A stretch of DNA of 40,012 nt from a virus. Positions 1 to 8,509 of this stretch are shown here, one piece after another; the stretch's first letter is position 1; the number at the start of each line of letters is the position of its first letter. A program made the position numbers and the translations under genes. The stretch is taken from the IMG/VR virus record IMGVR_UViG_3300049617_000031, positions 1 through 40,012 of that record, one strand, 5' to 3'. Under the pieces are notes generated by a model that was given only the letters and a program-made list of their open reading frames with translations, had not been told where the DNA came from and did not search any database.

Positions 1-112
1 CGGGGTTGCTGGTGCCGGAGACGTAGAAGTTGTAGTAGCCGCCCGGGAGCGTGGTCCCGAGCGACGACAGCGGTCGCGGTATCGGATCATAGAACAGTTG
101 CCCAGTCGCCAT
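1..112 (-). CDS. Tailspike or tail-appendage protein, N-terminus only
   Basis: The first 37 residues are visible, beginning MATGQLFYDPIPRPLSS; the gene leaves the window at base 1. The stretch with RPLSSLGTTLPGGYYNFYVSG resembles the N-terminal head-binding segment of tailspikes and fibres in many short-tailed phages, which is knowledge from memory. The ATG shares its A with the TAA stop of the preceding 52-codon gene (TAATG), so translation is probably coupled. Being last in the leftward virion operon, after the ejection-type proteins, fits a receptor-binding protein. The catalytic or receptor-binding part lies outside the window, so any enzymatic activity is unknown. Confidence 0.6.
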   Translation of the reverse strand, partial: MATGQLFYDPIPRPLSSLGTTLPGGYYNFYVSGTSNP

Positions 113-270
113 TAGAAATACGGTCCTTTGTTAACCTTCTGGAACTGCGGCAGGTCTGCACGCGTACGTACCAGCTTTGCCCGCTTCGGCGGGGTGAATT
201 GAGTCGGCGCTTTACCGCCCGTCAGCCATTCTTTAAGCGAGGCCGCGCGCTGACTCTTGAGGTCTGTCAT
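112..270 (-). CDS. Small hypothetical protein (52 aa) before the tailspike
   Basis: A 52-codon frame that overlaps the stop of the 950-residue virion gene by ATGA and the start of the tailspike by TAATG. It begins MTDLKSQRAASLKEW and ends QFQKVNKGPYF. It is basic, has no membrane segment and no motif I recognise. The two overlap junctions fill the gap exactly and are the main evidence that it is real. A virion-assembly or tail-related role is inferred from position only. Confidence 0.65.
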   Translation of the reverse strand: MTDLKSQRAASLKEWLTGGKAPTQFTPPKRAKLVRTRADLPQFQKVNKGPYF

Positions 271-3119
271 TCTTCCTCATGATCAAATTTTCCAACTACT
301 ATTTTCGCCGGAAACTTGGGTTTGCCGGGGCGCACCTCGAACACGTGGTCACCGACCGCGTGGTACGCACCGCCGCGGTTGTCGTTGTCCATCATCCTGA
401 CGTCGTACCCGAGCTTCTTCAGATTGCTGTAAGCGCCGGCCTGGCCGTGAGAGACTTGCGCGTCACTGTGCAGCACCTGACCGCGAGCATGCGCGTCATC
501 CGCCGCCCGCTGCAGCGTGCGCGTCCCCCAGCCCTGGCCTTTGTTCGTCATCTGCGACGTGCTGACCTGCGTCACGCCGCGCTCCGGGTACTCGTTGGCG
601 ACGAGGCTCCCAGTCTTGTCCGGTGTCGTGTACCGGTGGATGACCGCGCCTTCGGCATCCTCCGCAGCGCTGTGCGTCACCGCGTCACGCTGCGGCAGGA
701 CACCTACCGAGCCGCGCTGCTTGCCGTTGCGGTCGACGAGCCGCTTCGCTACTTTTCGGTCGCGCGCGGTCTCGCCTATTTTACCGCTGGCGCGATCTAC
801 CGCATTTTCGATACGCCGACCGATGAACCGTCCGACTACCGGGATCTCGTGCGCGAGGCTTCCGGCCAGCTGTCCGCCCGCCTCCAGCGCGTGACCGACC
901 GCGCCCGTGCGCTCGGTCTGCGCCGCGGCGCCGGGGTAGTGCTTGTCCATGTGCAGCGTGTTCCCGGCGTCGCTGACCGTCTTCAGGTTCTTCAGGACGT
1001 CGGGCCGCTCCTTGAACAGCGCCGGCATGTTCCGCTGGTACCGGTCGGCGGCGTTGTAGAACTTGCGCGCGTTCCAGGTGCCGTCCGCGTTCGTCGCCGC
1101 GTTATGCATCCGGCTGATGACGTGCGCCTGGATCTCGCGGATCGCGGCCGCGCTCGACTCTGCCAGCTCACCGCCGCCGAGGTGTGCGCCGGCCTTCAGC
1201 ACGTTCAGGACGTGCTCGTGCTGCTCGGTGGGCAGGTCCGCGATGTAGTCCGCCACCTTGTGGGTGGGGATCGCGTGGTTGATGCCCTGGCTGTCGGCCG
1301 GCGTCAGGAGCTTCTTGATCCCGGTCGGCTCCTCCAGCATCTGGTACTCGTGACGGCGCGCGGCGCGGGCGGTCTGGAACAGGCCCGGGCCGCCGTGCTC
1401 GGCGACGTCCATGTCCAGGTGGTTCTTGAGGTCCGTGGCGACGCCCATCGCGCTCGGGTTCTTGCCCTTCTCGTTCAGGAACTCACGGAGCCGCTCCGCG
1501 GCGTTGACGCTGCCCGGGGGCGCGCCCTTGTCTGGGTCGCCGGTCGACCAGAGCCGCTCCATGCGCAGCTTCGCGGCTTTCTGGAGCCCGATCTCGGCGT
1601 CGTTCGTGAAGTTCGAGTCGTCGTTCAGGTAGTCGGTGACGCGCTGAAGCTTCGGGATCGGGCGCCCGGCGTTCGTTTTGCGGGCGGCGTCGTACAGGTT
1701 GTCGGTCGCCTTCCCGAACCAGTCCTGGATCCCTTGGATCGCGTTCCGTATCACCCGCCCGCGGTCGTCCAGGGTGTTGCTGTCGACGCTGTTCGCGAAC
1801 TCGGACCCGACGCTGTCGTGCACGTTCTCTGTGGCCTTGTGCAGGGCCGCGTTCTCGCTCGCGATCTGCTGGCGCATCGGCTCGCTGCCGACCTCTTTCA
1901 TCTGCCAGTCGTCGCCCGTCGCGTTGTAGTCACCGTTGATGGCCGACGTCCGTCGGGTCGGGAGGCCGCCCTCGGACAGTTGGTCGAGCGCGTCTAAGTG
2001 CCCAGCGCGCTCGCTCTGCTTCTCCGGTTGCGGGGTCTCCTGCGGACCCTCCTTCGCCGGCTCGTTGAACAGGGGCGCGGAGCCGCGCTGGCTGTCGCTG
2101 GGTGACTGGATGGGTCCGGCGGCCGGCGGCTGTTGCGCGGCAGCCTCTTCGGCCGCCCGGCGGCGCGCTACGCCCTCGCGGACAATCGCGCGCTGGTCCG
2201 GGGTCAGGGACATGTCCAGGGGTGCGTCATCCGTCGCGGGTAAGGCGACCGTGCCCGGGGTGGGTGCTTGGGTGGGTTCGGCCGCCGACGGTTCTGCGGC
2301 CGCCGTAGACGGTTCTGGAGCTGGTGCCGGGGCGGCGGGTTCGGGAGTTATAGCCGCCGGGTGGACCGCCGCGTGGACGGTACCCTCCGGGGCCGGGATC
2401 GGGTTCGGCTGCGCGCGAAGGTCCGCGCCAGACAACGGCGCGCCTACCGGCGGCGTCAGGTTGGGGGCGGCTGGGGGAGCCTTCGGTGCCCTGACCCGTT
2501 CGGCCGCGTCGAGGCCGGCGTGGAAGCCTTTCCCCGCCGCGCCCACGACAGGTAGGCCCGCCACGTCAGTGAAGACGTCCTGTGTCACGTCGTGAAGCGC
2601 TCGGTACGCGGCATCAGACATGTGCGGTTTGAGGTTGGAATCGGCTAGCGCGCCGATGATCGTGCCGGGCGCGGCGAGAACGCCGTCTGCTAGCCGCACG
2701 CCCTCCGCCGAGGCAGGCACGTAGTTCCCAAGGTTTGAGACCTCGGACGACCACTCGCGCGCCTTACGGTTGGCGAAATCTTCCGCGTCAGCGAAGTTGT
2801 CCGGGTCCATCGCGCCGGCCACCAGCCCGGCGGTGCCGAGGACCGCGTGCGTCCCCAGGCTGACGGCGCCGCCGGCCGCCCCGGCAAGCGCTGAGGCGGC
2901 GAGGCGCGGGACGCCGGTCATCGCCGACACAGCCTCCTTGGCGGGGTTCTTGGGCTGCATCTCCTTTACGAAGTTGTCAACCTCGCCCTGGTTCGCTGGC
3001 TCGCGGCCGGCGTAGGTCTTGAACAGGTCGCGGACGTTGTCTGGGTGCGGTGTCGCACTCGTCGGGTCGAACTCGTCAGCTTCCGTCGCGGTGGTGGGAT
3101 CGAAGTCCGTTACTGCCAC
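267..3119 (-). CDS. Large internal virion / ejection-type protein with GNAT-like C-terminus
   Basis: 950 residues. The N-terminus is acidic. Residues of about 65-105 are Ala/Gly-rich and hydrophobic, as in proteins that insert into membranes during DNA ejection. A Pro/Ala-rich linker spans about 210-350, and the rest is predicted helical. The last 110 residues contain NKGQGWGTRTLQRAADDAHA, then SHGQAGAYSNLKKLGYDV, a layout like the acetyl-CoA-binding loop and end of GNAT acetyltransferases. Third of three large consecutive genes (616, 620, 950 aa) in the position where short-tailed phages encode ejection proteins. The start overlaps the previous gene by 10 nt. Ejection role is inferred from size, order and composition; the GNAT call is a visual match. 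Confidence 0.6.
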   Translation of the reverse strand: MAVTDFDPTTATEADEFDPTSATPHPDNVRDLFKTYAGREPANQGEVDNFVKEMQPKNPAKEAVSAMTGVPRLAASALAGAAGGAVSLGTHAVLGTAGLVAGAMDPDNFADAEDFANRKAREWSSEVSNLGNYVPASAEGVRLADGVLAAPGTIIGALADSNLKPHMSDAAYRALHDVTQDVFTDVAGLPVVGAAGKGFHAGLDAAERVRAPKAPPAAPNLTPPVGAPLSGADLRAQPNPIPAPEGTVHAAVHPAAITPEPAAPAPAPEPSTAAAEPSAAEPTQAPTPGTVALPATDDAPLDMSLTPDQRAIVREGVARRRAAEEAAAQQPPAAGPIQSPSDSQRGSAPLFNEPAKEGPQETPQPEKQSERAGHLDALDQLSEGGLPTRRTSAINGDYNATGDDWQMKEVGSEPMRQQIASENAALHKATENVHDSVGSEFANSVDSNTLDDRGRVIRNAIQGIQDWFGKATDNLYDAARKTNAGRPIPKLQRVTDYLNDDSNFTNDAEIGLQKAAKLRMERLWSTGDPDKGAPPGSVNAAERLREFLNEKGKNPSAMGVATDLKNHLDMDVAEHGGPGLFQTARAARRHEYQMLEEPTGIKKLLTPADSQGINHAIPTHKVADYIADLPTEQHEHVLNVLKAGAHLGGGELAESSAAAIREIQAHVISRMHNAATNADGTWNARKFYNAADRYQRNMPALFKERPDVLKNLKTVSDAGNTLHMDKHYPGAAAQTERTGAVGHALEAGGQLAGSLAHEIPVVGRFIGRRIENAVDRASGKIGETARDRKVAKRLVDRNGKQRGSVGVLPQRDAVTHSAAEDAEGAVIHRYTTPDKTGSLVANEYPERGVTQVSTSQMTNKGQGWGTRTLQRAADDAHARGQVLHSDAQVSHGQAGAYSNLKKLGYDVRMMDNDNRGGAYHAVGDHVFEVRPGKPKFPAKIVVGKFDHEEE

Positions 3120-4972
3120 TGACCGTTGCCCTTGTAGGTTTTGGAGTTGCCGTTCTTGTCGGTGTAGCGCTTACCCACAACGAACTTATCGCTCGCGGGC
3201 GCAGGCTTCGTCGCGTCCTCCATCGGGAAGTGCTTCTGGTTCCAGCTCGGGAACTGGTTCGCATCCTTCCGCGCGGCCAGGTACGCCGGGACGCGCTTCG
3301 CAGAGTCAATAGCATACTGCGCCGTCATCGCGCCCCGCGCAATCATCTCACGGAGTGCGGTCGGGTCCGTGGCGGCGGACGGGTTCAGGTCGTGCTGGAC
3401 CTGGTCCGACTCCTTCTCCGTCATCTTGGAGAAGATCCCCTTACCCGACTGCAGGGCCGCGTTGCCCAGGTACTTCACGACTTCCTGGTAGTCGCCGGTC
3501 ATGTGACTTTGCCAGCCGGCGGGCAGCCACTTGGAATACTTCGCGAGCTCCGCGTTCCAGGCGCCGCCGTCGTAGTTACCCTTCGCGAGGACATCCTGCG
3601 CGGCCTTGTAGAACGTGAGCGCGGCGCTTGCGGCGCCGACACCTTGGCTTGACGTCTTGGCGAGGTCGTTCCGTGCGGCGGTCTGTTTGTTCATGTCGTC
3701 GAGGACGGCCGGGGGCGGGGTCGCGCCCACCTTCGGTACGTACGGCGACCCGTTCAGGGTCGGCTTGTAGTCGTAGTCCGTGTCCTGCAGCGCGGTGGTC
3801 AGCTGCGGGTCGACGTTACCTTGGGCGTTGCGCGCGGTGCCGACGCCGTTCACAGGTGCGGGCGCGCCGTTGACCGGGGGCGGAGGGGTGGCGCTCTGCT
3901 GCGTCGCCTTGTCGATGGCGGCCTGCGCCACCTTGTGCGCCTCCTGCTTCGGTGCGCTGTTCGCGCTCAAGGTAGAGCTGGCACCGGGCAACCCAGCGCG
4001 TGACGCGTTCACCATGACCCAGTCGCCCGGGCTGTTGATGTTCTGCGCCCCAAGCATCTTCGCCGCCTGCCACATCGGCACCTGGATCGTGCCCCCGTTC
4101 CCGTCAGGGACGGTAGTGGGCGCGAGCGCCTCGTGCGCGAGCTTGACGTACTGCTCGGACGACAGCCCAACCTTCTCGACGCCGGGGATCGGGATACCGG
4201 TCGCTTCGTCACGGTAGACCCCGGCCTTGTCCTCTTTCGCGGCGCGGCCCGTGTACTGGTGAAGTTCGCCCGCGGCGTGCGCGGCGAACAGGCGCGCTTG
4301 GTCCTCCTCGTCACGCTCCGCGTCGGGGTCCTTCGCGAACTGCTTCTGGATCGCGGCGTAGGTCTCGGGGTGCGAACGCTCAAGGACGCTCATCGCTTGG
4401 CCCTCGGGTGCGTCGGTGACGGCGGAGAGTGCGTCGAAGTCGTCCCGAGCCTGCATCTGGCTCGCCTGCGTCCGCTGCTGCTTCCAGAGGTCGATCCGCG
4501 TCATCACACTCTTCGGCCCCATGCCGTACTTGTCTTCGGGGTCAGCCGCGTACGCGTTGTTGATGGCGTCCATCGCACCGGGCGGGACCGCCGGCACGAA
4601 GTACTTCGCGCGCATCGCGGCGGAGATCGCCTCCGGGTTCAGGATCGACGGGTCTGCGGCGCCGGAGTTGTCCTCCGCCTCTTGGAGTTTCTCGGGCGGG
4701 GTCGCGGGCGCGGACCCTTTACTTTGGGCGGGCACGCCAGACTGGTCATCCGCAGCTTGCGCCGCCGTCATCCCGTGCAAGCGTGACAGGATCAGCGGCA
4801 TCCGCGCCGCCATCAGCTGGTTCTGCATCGCCTGCGCCTGCGTGGCCTGCTGCGTGTTCTGGGTGTTGGCGGCGGTGTTCGCCTGGCTCGTGATCGCGGT
4901 AGGGCCGTAGTTGGCCGACTCTATGTTCGCAAGCGCGGCGTTGAACGAGCCGTTGTCAGAAATGTCAGCCAT
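3110..4972 (-). CDS. Internal virion / ejection-type protein
   Basis: 620 residues starting MADISDNGSFNAALANIESA. The N-terminal 70 residues are rich in Gln, Ala, Thr and Asn; the middle is mixed helical with many charged residues; residues of about 330-400 are Pro/Ala/Asn-rich. No enzyme motif recognised. The N-terminal pattern (repeated short polar helix followed by a Q-rich stretch) is like internal proteins co-ejected with DNA in podoviruses. The ATG overlaps the stop of the 616-residue gene by TAATG, and its own stop lies 10 nt inside the next gene, so the three are a coupled set. Function inferred from context. Confidence 0.55.
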   Translation of the reverse strand: MADISDNGSFNAALANIESANYGPTAITSQANTAANTQNTQQATQAQAMQNQLMAARMPLILSRLHGMTAAQAADDQSGVPAQSKGSAPATPPEKLQEAEDNSGAADPSILNPEAISAAMRAKYFVPAVPPGAMDAINNAYAADPEDKYGMGPKSVMTRIDLWKQQRTQASQMQARDDFDALSAVTDAPEGQAMSVLERSHPETYAAIQKQFAKDPDAERDEEDQARLFAAHAAGELHQYTGRAAKEDKAGVYRDEATGIPIPGVEKVGLSSEQYVKLAHEALAPTTVPDGNGGTIQVPMWQAAKMLGAQNINSPGDWVMVNASRAGLPGASSTLSANSAPKQEAHKVAQAAIDKATQQSATPPPPVNGAPAPVNGVGTARNAQGNVDPQLTTALQDTDYDYKPTLNGSPYVPKVGATPPPAVLDDMNKQTAARNDLAKTSSQGVGAASAALTFYKAAQDVLAKGNYDGGAWNAELAKYSKWLPAGWQSHMTGDYQEVVKYLGNAALQSGKGIFSKMTEKESDQVQHDLNPSAATDPTALREMIARGAMTAQYAIDSAKRVPAYLAARKDANQFPSWNQKHFPMEDATKPAPASDKFVVGKRYTDKNGNSKTYKGNGQWQ

Positions 4973-6822
4973 TACGAACCATCCCCAATCAGGTTGCTGA
5001 AATCGTTGCTGCTCGTCCAGTCAGGCGCCCCGGAGCCGCTCGTGTCCGTGTCACCATAGTTTGCGGACCCTGCGTATTGCGACGTGTCGGCAGAGCCGAT
5101 GATGTTGCCGTACTGGTCATATTGCAAGGTCTGCCCAGCCGAGGGCATAACGATAGAACCACCCAACCCTTGTGGATTGGTGCTGTTAGCGCCGAGCAGC
5201 GTGCCGCCGTTCGCTAACTGCACGCCGGAGCTGAGAGCGCTGCCCGCCAACCCCGTAACACCGCTACTGTTGCCGCCGCTACCGCCGCTGCCGCCGCCGG
5301 TCAAGTAGTTACCCGCCGCACCGAGCAAACTGGTGCCAGCTCCGTTGGAGCTGAACAGGCCGCCAACGGAGTTCGACGCGCCGAGCACGCCGCTCGCTTG
5401 CGCTTGGCCCTGGTTCTGCTGCAGCTGGCTGATGTTGTTGCCCGCAGCTTGGTTCGCCGTTTGCAGGCTCTGGTTCGCTGTCGTGCCCAGCCCGGCCGCG
5501 CCCATCAGCTGATTGATGTAGGTATTATAATCTTGCGCGGCGGTGCCTGCCACGTACTGACCGACAGCTTCCGCCGTGTTCGGCGTGTAGGCGTTGCCCA
5601 TCGCCGCGGCTTGACGCTGGATCGCTTGCGTTCCCTGTTGCACAGCGAATTGGTAGCCTGGCATGTTCTCGAAGTTCGAATAGTTGGCGGGCGCGCCGTT
5701 GGTGCCGAGCGCACTTCCGAGCGCGGTGTCGGCGCCCTGCCCGAGCTGCTGCTGCGTGCTCCAGATGTTGTTGATGTTGCCGAGCGTATTTTGCTGCGTG
5801 CCGATGGCGTTCGCGTCGGCCGTGGTCTGCGCTTCCGCGGCGTTTTGCGAACCGTAAACGCCCGCGCCTGCCTGCAGCAGCCCAGGCACCGCGGTGCCGA
5901 TGGTGCTCGCTAACGACGTGTCTATACTTGTCATGCCTGAAGTGTTCCCCTGTCCTGTGGCGCCTGCGCCTAGATAGTTCGCCCCGCCCAGCGCGAGACC
6001 TCCCAATACGTTCGCACCCGTTGAGCTGGTGCCGCTGCCGCCTAGATAGTTAATACCAGTTTTCGCCACGCCACCCGCAAGACTGCCGAGTTGCGAGCTG
6101 CCCGTGAGTGAGCTGGTCAGCCCGCTCGCGGCGCCGCTTGCACCACCCAAGAGTGCAGCGTTGCCAATGTTTCCGCCGTTCGCCGCCGCCCCAATAGCGC
6201 CAGTCCCTGCGCCGATTGCGCCCTTGACCAAGCCGCTAGAAACAGCGGAATTAAGACCCGTAGAACTAGATAGTGCGGAAGATAGGGGAGACGCTAAAGA
6301 TCCCGCCGCACCGCCCACAAAGCTAGTAGCTAATTGGCCGCCAGTGACCGGCCTGCTATTTCCGTAGTCGTTCACTGCAGTCCCAGCAGCGGCTCCAACG
6401 CCTGTGCCAATGGCTGTTCCTGCTGCTCCGCCTATAGCCGCCCCGCCGAGCGCCGCACCTGCGCCTCCGGTAATAGCTGCGGTACCTGCGGCAAGAATAA
6501 TGGGTACCGCCACGTCAAGGAAATTACCGAATGCGTTACCCGACTCGCCAGTTTGGAACCCTGATGCGGCGTTATGTGCTGGCGTGCTTTGACCAAACTC
6601 CGACCCGGCTATGTAGTTAGTCGGGTTCCAGTTTATTTGCCCGTTGCCGTACCCAGAAAGTTGGTTAGATACGTCGGTCGGGGAGTTGTTAAAGCTGCTG
6701 TTCGGTCCCTGCATGGAAAGAGGGACGTTGGGATCGTAATAGCCGGAGGATAAAAATGCGTTCTGCCTCTGCTGATTGGCGGCAGCTATTTCGGCTGGTG
6801 TAGAGAGAGGCGGATTAGCCAT
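4972..6822 (-). CDS. Gly/Ala/Ser-rich internal virion / ejection-type protein
   Basis: 616 residues beginning MANPPLSTPAEIAAANQQRQ. Residues of about 105-335 are a long Gly/Ala/Ser-rich hydrophobic region with short repeats such as GGAGAALGGAAIGGAAG, capable of forming or entering a membrane. A polar helical part (about 340-475) rich in Gln and Ala follows, then a Gly/Ser/Asn-rich tail. This composition is typical of pore-forming ejection proteins. It directly follows the Rz gene, sharing TAATG, so the lysis cassette and ejection genes are on one transcript. No catalytic motif is visible. Confidence 0.55.
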   Translation of the reverse strand: MANPPLSTPAEIAAANQQRQNAFLSSGYYDPNVPLSMQGPNSSFNNSPTDVSNQLSGYGNGQINWNPTNYIAGSEFGQSTPAHNAASGFQTGESGNAFGNFLDVAVPIILAAGTAAITGGAGAALGGAAIGGAAGTAIGTGVGAAAGTAVNDYGNSRPVTGGQLATSFVGGAAGSLASPLSSALSSSTGLNSAVSSGLVKGAIGAGTGAIGAAANGGNIGNAALLGGASGAASGLTSSLTGSSQLGSLAGGVAKTGINYLGGSGTSSTGANVLGGLALGGANYLGAGATGQGNTSGMTSIDTSLASTIGTAVPGLLQAGAGVYGSQNAAEAQTTADANAIGTQQNTLGNINNIWSTQQQLGQGADTALGSALGTNGAPANYSNFENMPGYQFAVQQGTQAIQRQAAAMGNAYTPNTAEAVGQYVAGTAAQDYNTYINQLMGAAGLGTTANQSLQTANQAAGNNISQLQQNQGQAQASGVLGASNSVGGLFSSNGAGTSLLGAAGNYLTGGGSGGSGGNSSGVTGLAGSALSSGVQLANGGTLLGANSTNPQGLGGSIVMPSAGQTLQYDQYGNIIGSADTSQYAGSANYGDTDTSGSGAPDWTSSNDFSNLIGDGS

Positions 6823-7340
6823 TACTTCGCTATGACGCCAGCGCCGACCAGCGCCTGGATGTAGTCCTGCAGCAGCTTGATCTTCTCGAGCAGGTGCTGT
6901 ATCTCCTCGTCGGCGGCGGTGCCGTCAGTGCTCACGGCTGGGGCGGGGTTAAATCCTGCATCAGCTTGTGCTGCACCGATGGGTACGTCGGCTCCGGCGA
7001 CATCGCCTCCGGCGGGGGCGCTGGGGCCACCATGCACGGGGCCGGCACCTGGCGCTGCTGGAACGCGGCACACGAGCACAGGCACACGGGTAGGCTCAGG
7101 GATAGGAGCAAGAGACTCATACTCAGCGACAGCGGCCGCGACCTTTGACTTGACAACATTCTCCACCTCTTCGTTGTGAACGACCTGTGCGGCTACGACC
7201 TTCGCGTCCGCCGCCTTGATTTTCTCCTCACCAACCGCACGCTCATGGTGCGTGTAGACACCGAACCCGACGAGCAGCGTCGCGATGGCGGCACCGTACA
7301 GCCAGTCTTTCAACGGAATCAACTTCAAAAAAGCGATCAT
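6822..7340 (-). CDS. Rz: i-spanin, Rz-like inner-membrane subunit
   Basis: 172 residues from the ATG that overlaps the stop of the holin-like gene (ATGA at 7337-7340). An N-terminal membrane helix lies at about residues 14-30 (WLYGAAIATLLVGFGVY). A charged, probably coiled-coil periplasmic part follows, then a Pro/Ala/Gly-rich segment and a C-terminal helix (EEIQHLLEKIKLLQDYIQ). This is the architecture of Rz, which with Rz1 fuses inner and outer membranes in the last step of lysis. A Rz1-like lipoprotein is encoded in another frame inside this gene, as in lambda. A longer upstream frame exists but would run into the holin gene; the overlap start is preferred. Confidence 0.75.
   Translation of the reverse strand: MIAFLKLIPLKDWLYGAAIATLLVGFGVYTHHERAVGEEKIKAADAKVVAAQVVHNEEVENVVKSKVAAAVAEYESLAPIPEPTRVPVLVCRVPAAPGAGPVHGGPSAPAGGDVAGADVPIGAAQADAGFNPAPAVSTDGTAADEEIQHLLEKIKLLQDYIQALVGAGVIAK
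6932..7159 (-). CDS. Rz1: o-spanin, Rz1-like outer-membrane lipoprotein (nested in Rz)
   Basis: 75 residues entirely within Rz in a different frame. It begins MLSSQRSRPLSLSMSLLLLS, a lipoprotein signal peptide, followed by a lipobox around LPVCLCSC with the probable lipidated Cys at 30. The mature part is short and very rich in Pro (APAPPPEAMSPEPTYPS), as in known Rz1 proteins. Nested out-of-frame location, lipobox and Pro-rich body together make the assignment strong. It would sit in the outer-membrane inner leaflet and bind the C-terminus of Rz. Confidence 0.8.
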   Translation of the reverse strand: MLSSQRSRPLSLSMSLLLLSLSLPVCLCSCAAFQQRQVPAPCMVAPAPPPEAMSPEPTYPSVQHKLMQDLTPPQP

Positions 7341-7528
7341 GTTGCGTCCGCCTCTTTTTGGTCGCGATACAGAATCCAGTGGTACACACCGAACGTCGCA
7401 CCCACGAACGTTGACCAAGTGATGAAGTTCGTCTCAGTAGGGTGCACGAACAGGTACACAGTAGACAGGCACAGCAGGCACAGCGCCTGCGCGGCCAGAA
7501 AATAATCGCGCCCGGTGAACGCGCTCAC
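7337..7528 (-). CDS. Holin-like two-helix membrane protein
   Basis: 63 residues starting from GTG, which overlaps the endolysin stop as GTGA. The segments YFLAAQALCLLCLSTVYLFV (about 9-28) and ITWSTFVGATFGVYHWILY (about 36-54) are two likely membrane helices, followed by a charged tail RDQKEADAT. Size, topology and position between endolysin and Rz fit a class II-type holin that releases the endolysin. A longer ATG-initiated frame extends 50 codons into the endolysin gene; that extension is polar, basic and probably not used. The small membrane gene upstream of the endolysin (7988-8278) is the alternative holin. Confidence 0.6.
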   Translation of the reverse strand: MSAFTGRDYFLAAQALCLLCLSTVYLFVHPTETNFITWSTFVGATFGVYHWILYRDQKEADAT

Positions 7529-8001
7529 GGGTACTCGCCCGTCAGGAAATAATTCGCGATGCGGTTCGAGCGCGTCGGCCCGACCTGCTTTGCCCACAGG
7601 CTCGCGAGTAGGTGGTCGTGAACGGTCCGCCATTCTTTTGCCGTAATGGCGGCGCGCGTCGGGCCAAACTGCACCCACCGGCTGCCCATGTTGAACGCGA
7701 TCTCAGCGAGCGCGTTCTTGCGGGCGTCGGTGTCGCACGACTCGAACTCAGGCCACTGCGATGCCAAGCGCATCGCGCCCAGGATGTCCGAGCTGAACCA
7801 CCTGTCGCTGGTTGACTGCGGTACCGTGAACCCGGCCCAGGTACGTCCCGGTGCCGGAGGCGGTAGCAGGTGCCCACGCCCGCAGGTCCACAGGCCGCCG
7901 ATGTCCTGGTAAGCGATGAGGCGGTCGCCTTCCGCAGCATCCAGGTCAACCGCCAGACGCCGGTCAACCGACGGATCAAGAACGGTCTCACTTGTAATCA
8001 C
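7525..8001 (-). CDS. Endolysin, T4-lysozyme-type muramidase (GH24-like)
   Basis: 158 residues from a GTG start. The segment EGDRLIAYQDIGGLWTCGRG holds a Glu-Asp-Thr triad at residues 24, 33 and 39, the same 9- and 6-residue spacing as Glu11-Asp20-Thr26 of T4 lysozyme. Trp38 and the CGRGH loop also match the family. It should cut the bond between N-acetylmuramic acid and N-acetylglucosamine in peptidoglycan. No clear signal peptide or membrane anchor is visible, so release through a holin is expected. The start overlaps the upstream membrane gene by 14 nt. Length is normal for phage lysozymes. Confidence 0.85.
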   Translation of the reverse strand: MITSETVLDPSVDRRLAVDLDAAEGDRLIAYQDIGGLWTCGRGHLLPPPAPGRTWAGFTVPQSTSDRWFSSDILGAMRLASQWPEFESCDTDARKNALAEIAFNMGSRWVQFGPTRAAITAKEWRTVHDHLLASLWAKQVGPTRSNRIANYFLTGEYP

Positions 8002-8278
8002 GCGGGGGTTTCCTCACCTGAACTTGGATGTCGTGCACGGTGTCCTTGATGTCGTCCAGGGACTGCTTCATTGCTGCGTTCTGCTGCTGAATGTTGGAGA
8101 GCTGGTCGTCGTGCTTGGTGACGTGTGTCTCGGTCTGCGCGTTCTTGGCCTGCAGCTCCACGATCTGCTGGTTCACCGTACCGACGTGGTAAACCGTCGT
8201 GTAGATGCTGCCCGCGACCGTGATTGCCACCGCCGAGGCGGAGATGATCGACTCCAGTGTCCACTTCAGCAGCGCCAT
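7988..8278 (-). CDS. Small membrane-anchored coiled-coil protein in lysis cassette
   Basis: 96 residues. A membrane helix lies at about 9-30 (SIISASAVAITVAGSIYTTVY), then a long heptad-like region with many Gln, Asn and Asp (QIVELQAKNAQTETHVTKHD) up to about residue 88. One membrane helix plus a cytoplasmic or periplasmic coiled coil fits either a holin or holin antagonist, or a structural anchor. It sits directly before the endolysin and overlaps it. No family recognised; lysis role is from context. Confidence 0.6.
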   Translation of the reverse strand: MALLKWTLESIISASAVAITVAGSIYTTVYHVGTVNQQIVELQAKNAQTETHVTKHDDQLSNIQQQNAAMKQSLDDIKDTVHDIQVQVRKPPRDYK

Positions 8279-8509
8279 TTACGGAGCCTTCGGTGGAGGG
8301 TTTGCAAGCAGCTGCGGTTGCGGGGCGTAGCGCTGCACGAACTGGTACGCCTCAACCCACGCGACAGCTTCCATACCGGTCGACTGCACGCGCCTCAGGA
8401 ACTCCAGCAGGTTGCCAGCTATATGCGGCGGGATCGCTGGCGCTACCTGCTGGATCTGCGGAAGCGTTGCGGTTGCGGTTTCGCCTTGCGGCGTGTTGGG
8501 TTCGTTCAC
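8279..8509 (-). CDS. Small hypothetical protein (76 aa)
   Basis: 76 residues, Pro/Ala/Gln-rich at both ends, with a central helix around AGNLLEFLRRVQSTGMEAVAW. Its stop abuts the start of the membrane-coiled-coil gene and its ATG overlaps the cupin stop by four bases (ATGA-type). No membrane segment or motif recognised. Probably translated with the lysis cassette; function unknown. Confidence 0.6.
   Translation of the reverse strand: MNEPNTPQGETATATLPQIQQVAPAIPPHIAGNLLEFLRRVQSTGMEAVAWVEAYQFVQRYAPQPQLLANPPPKAP

Noticed and set aside
279-1997. 572-codon plus-strand frame
   Set aside because: Antisense to the 950-residue virion gene; very Arg/Val-rich with no ribosome binding site.
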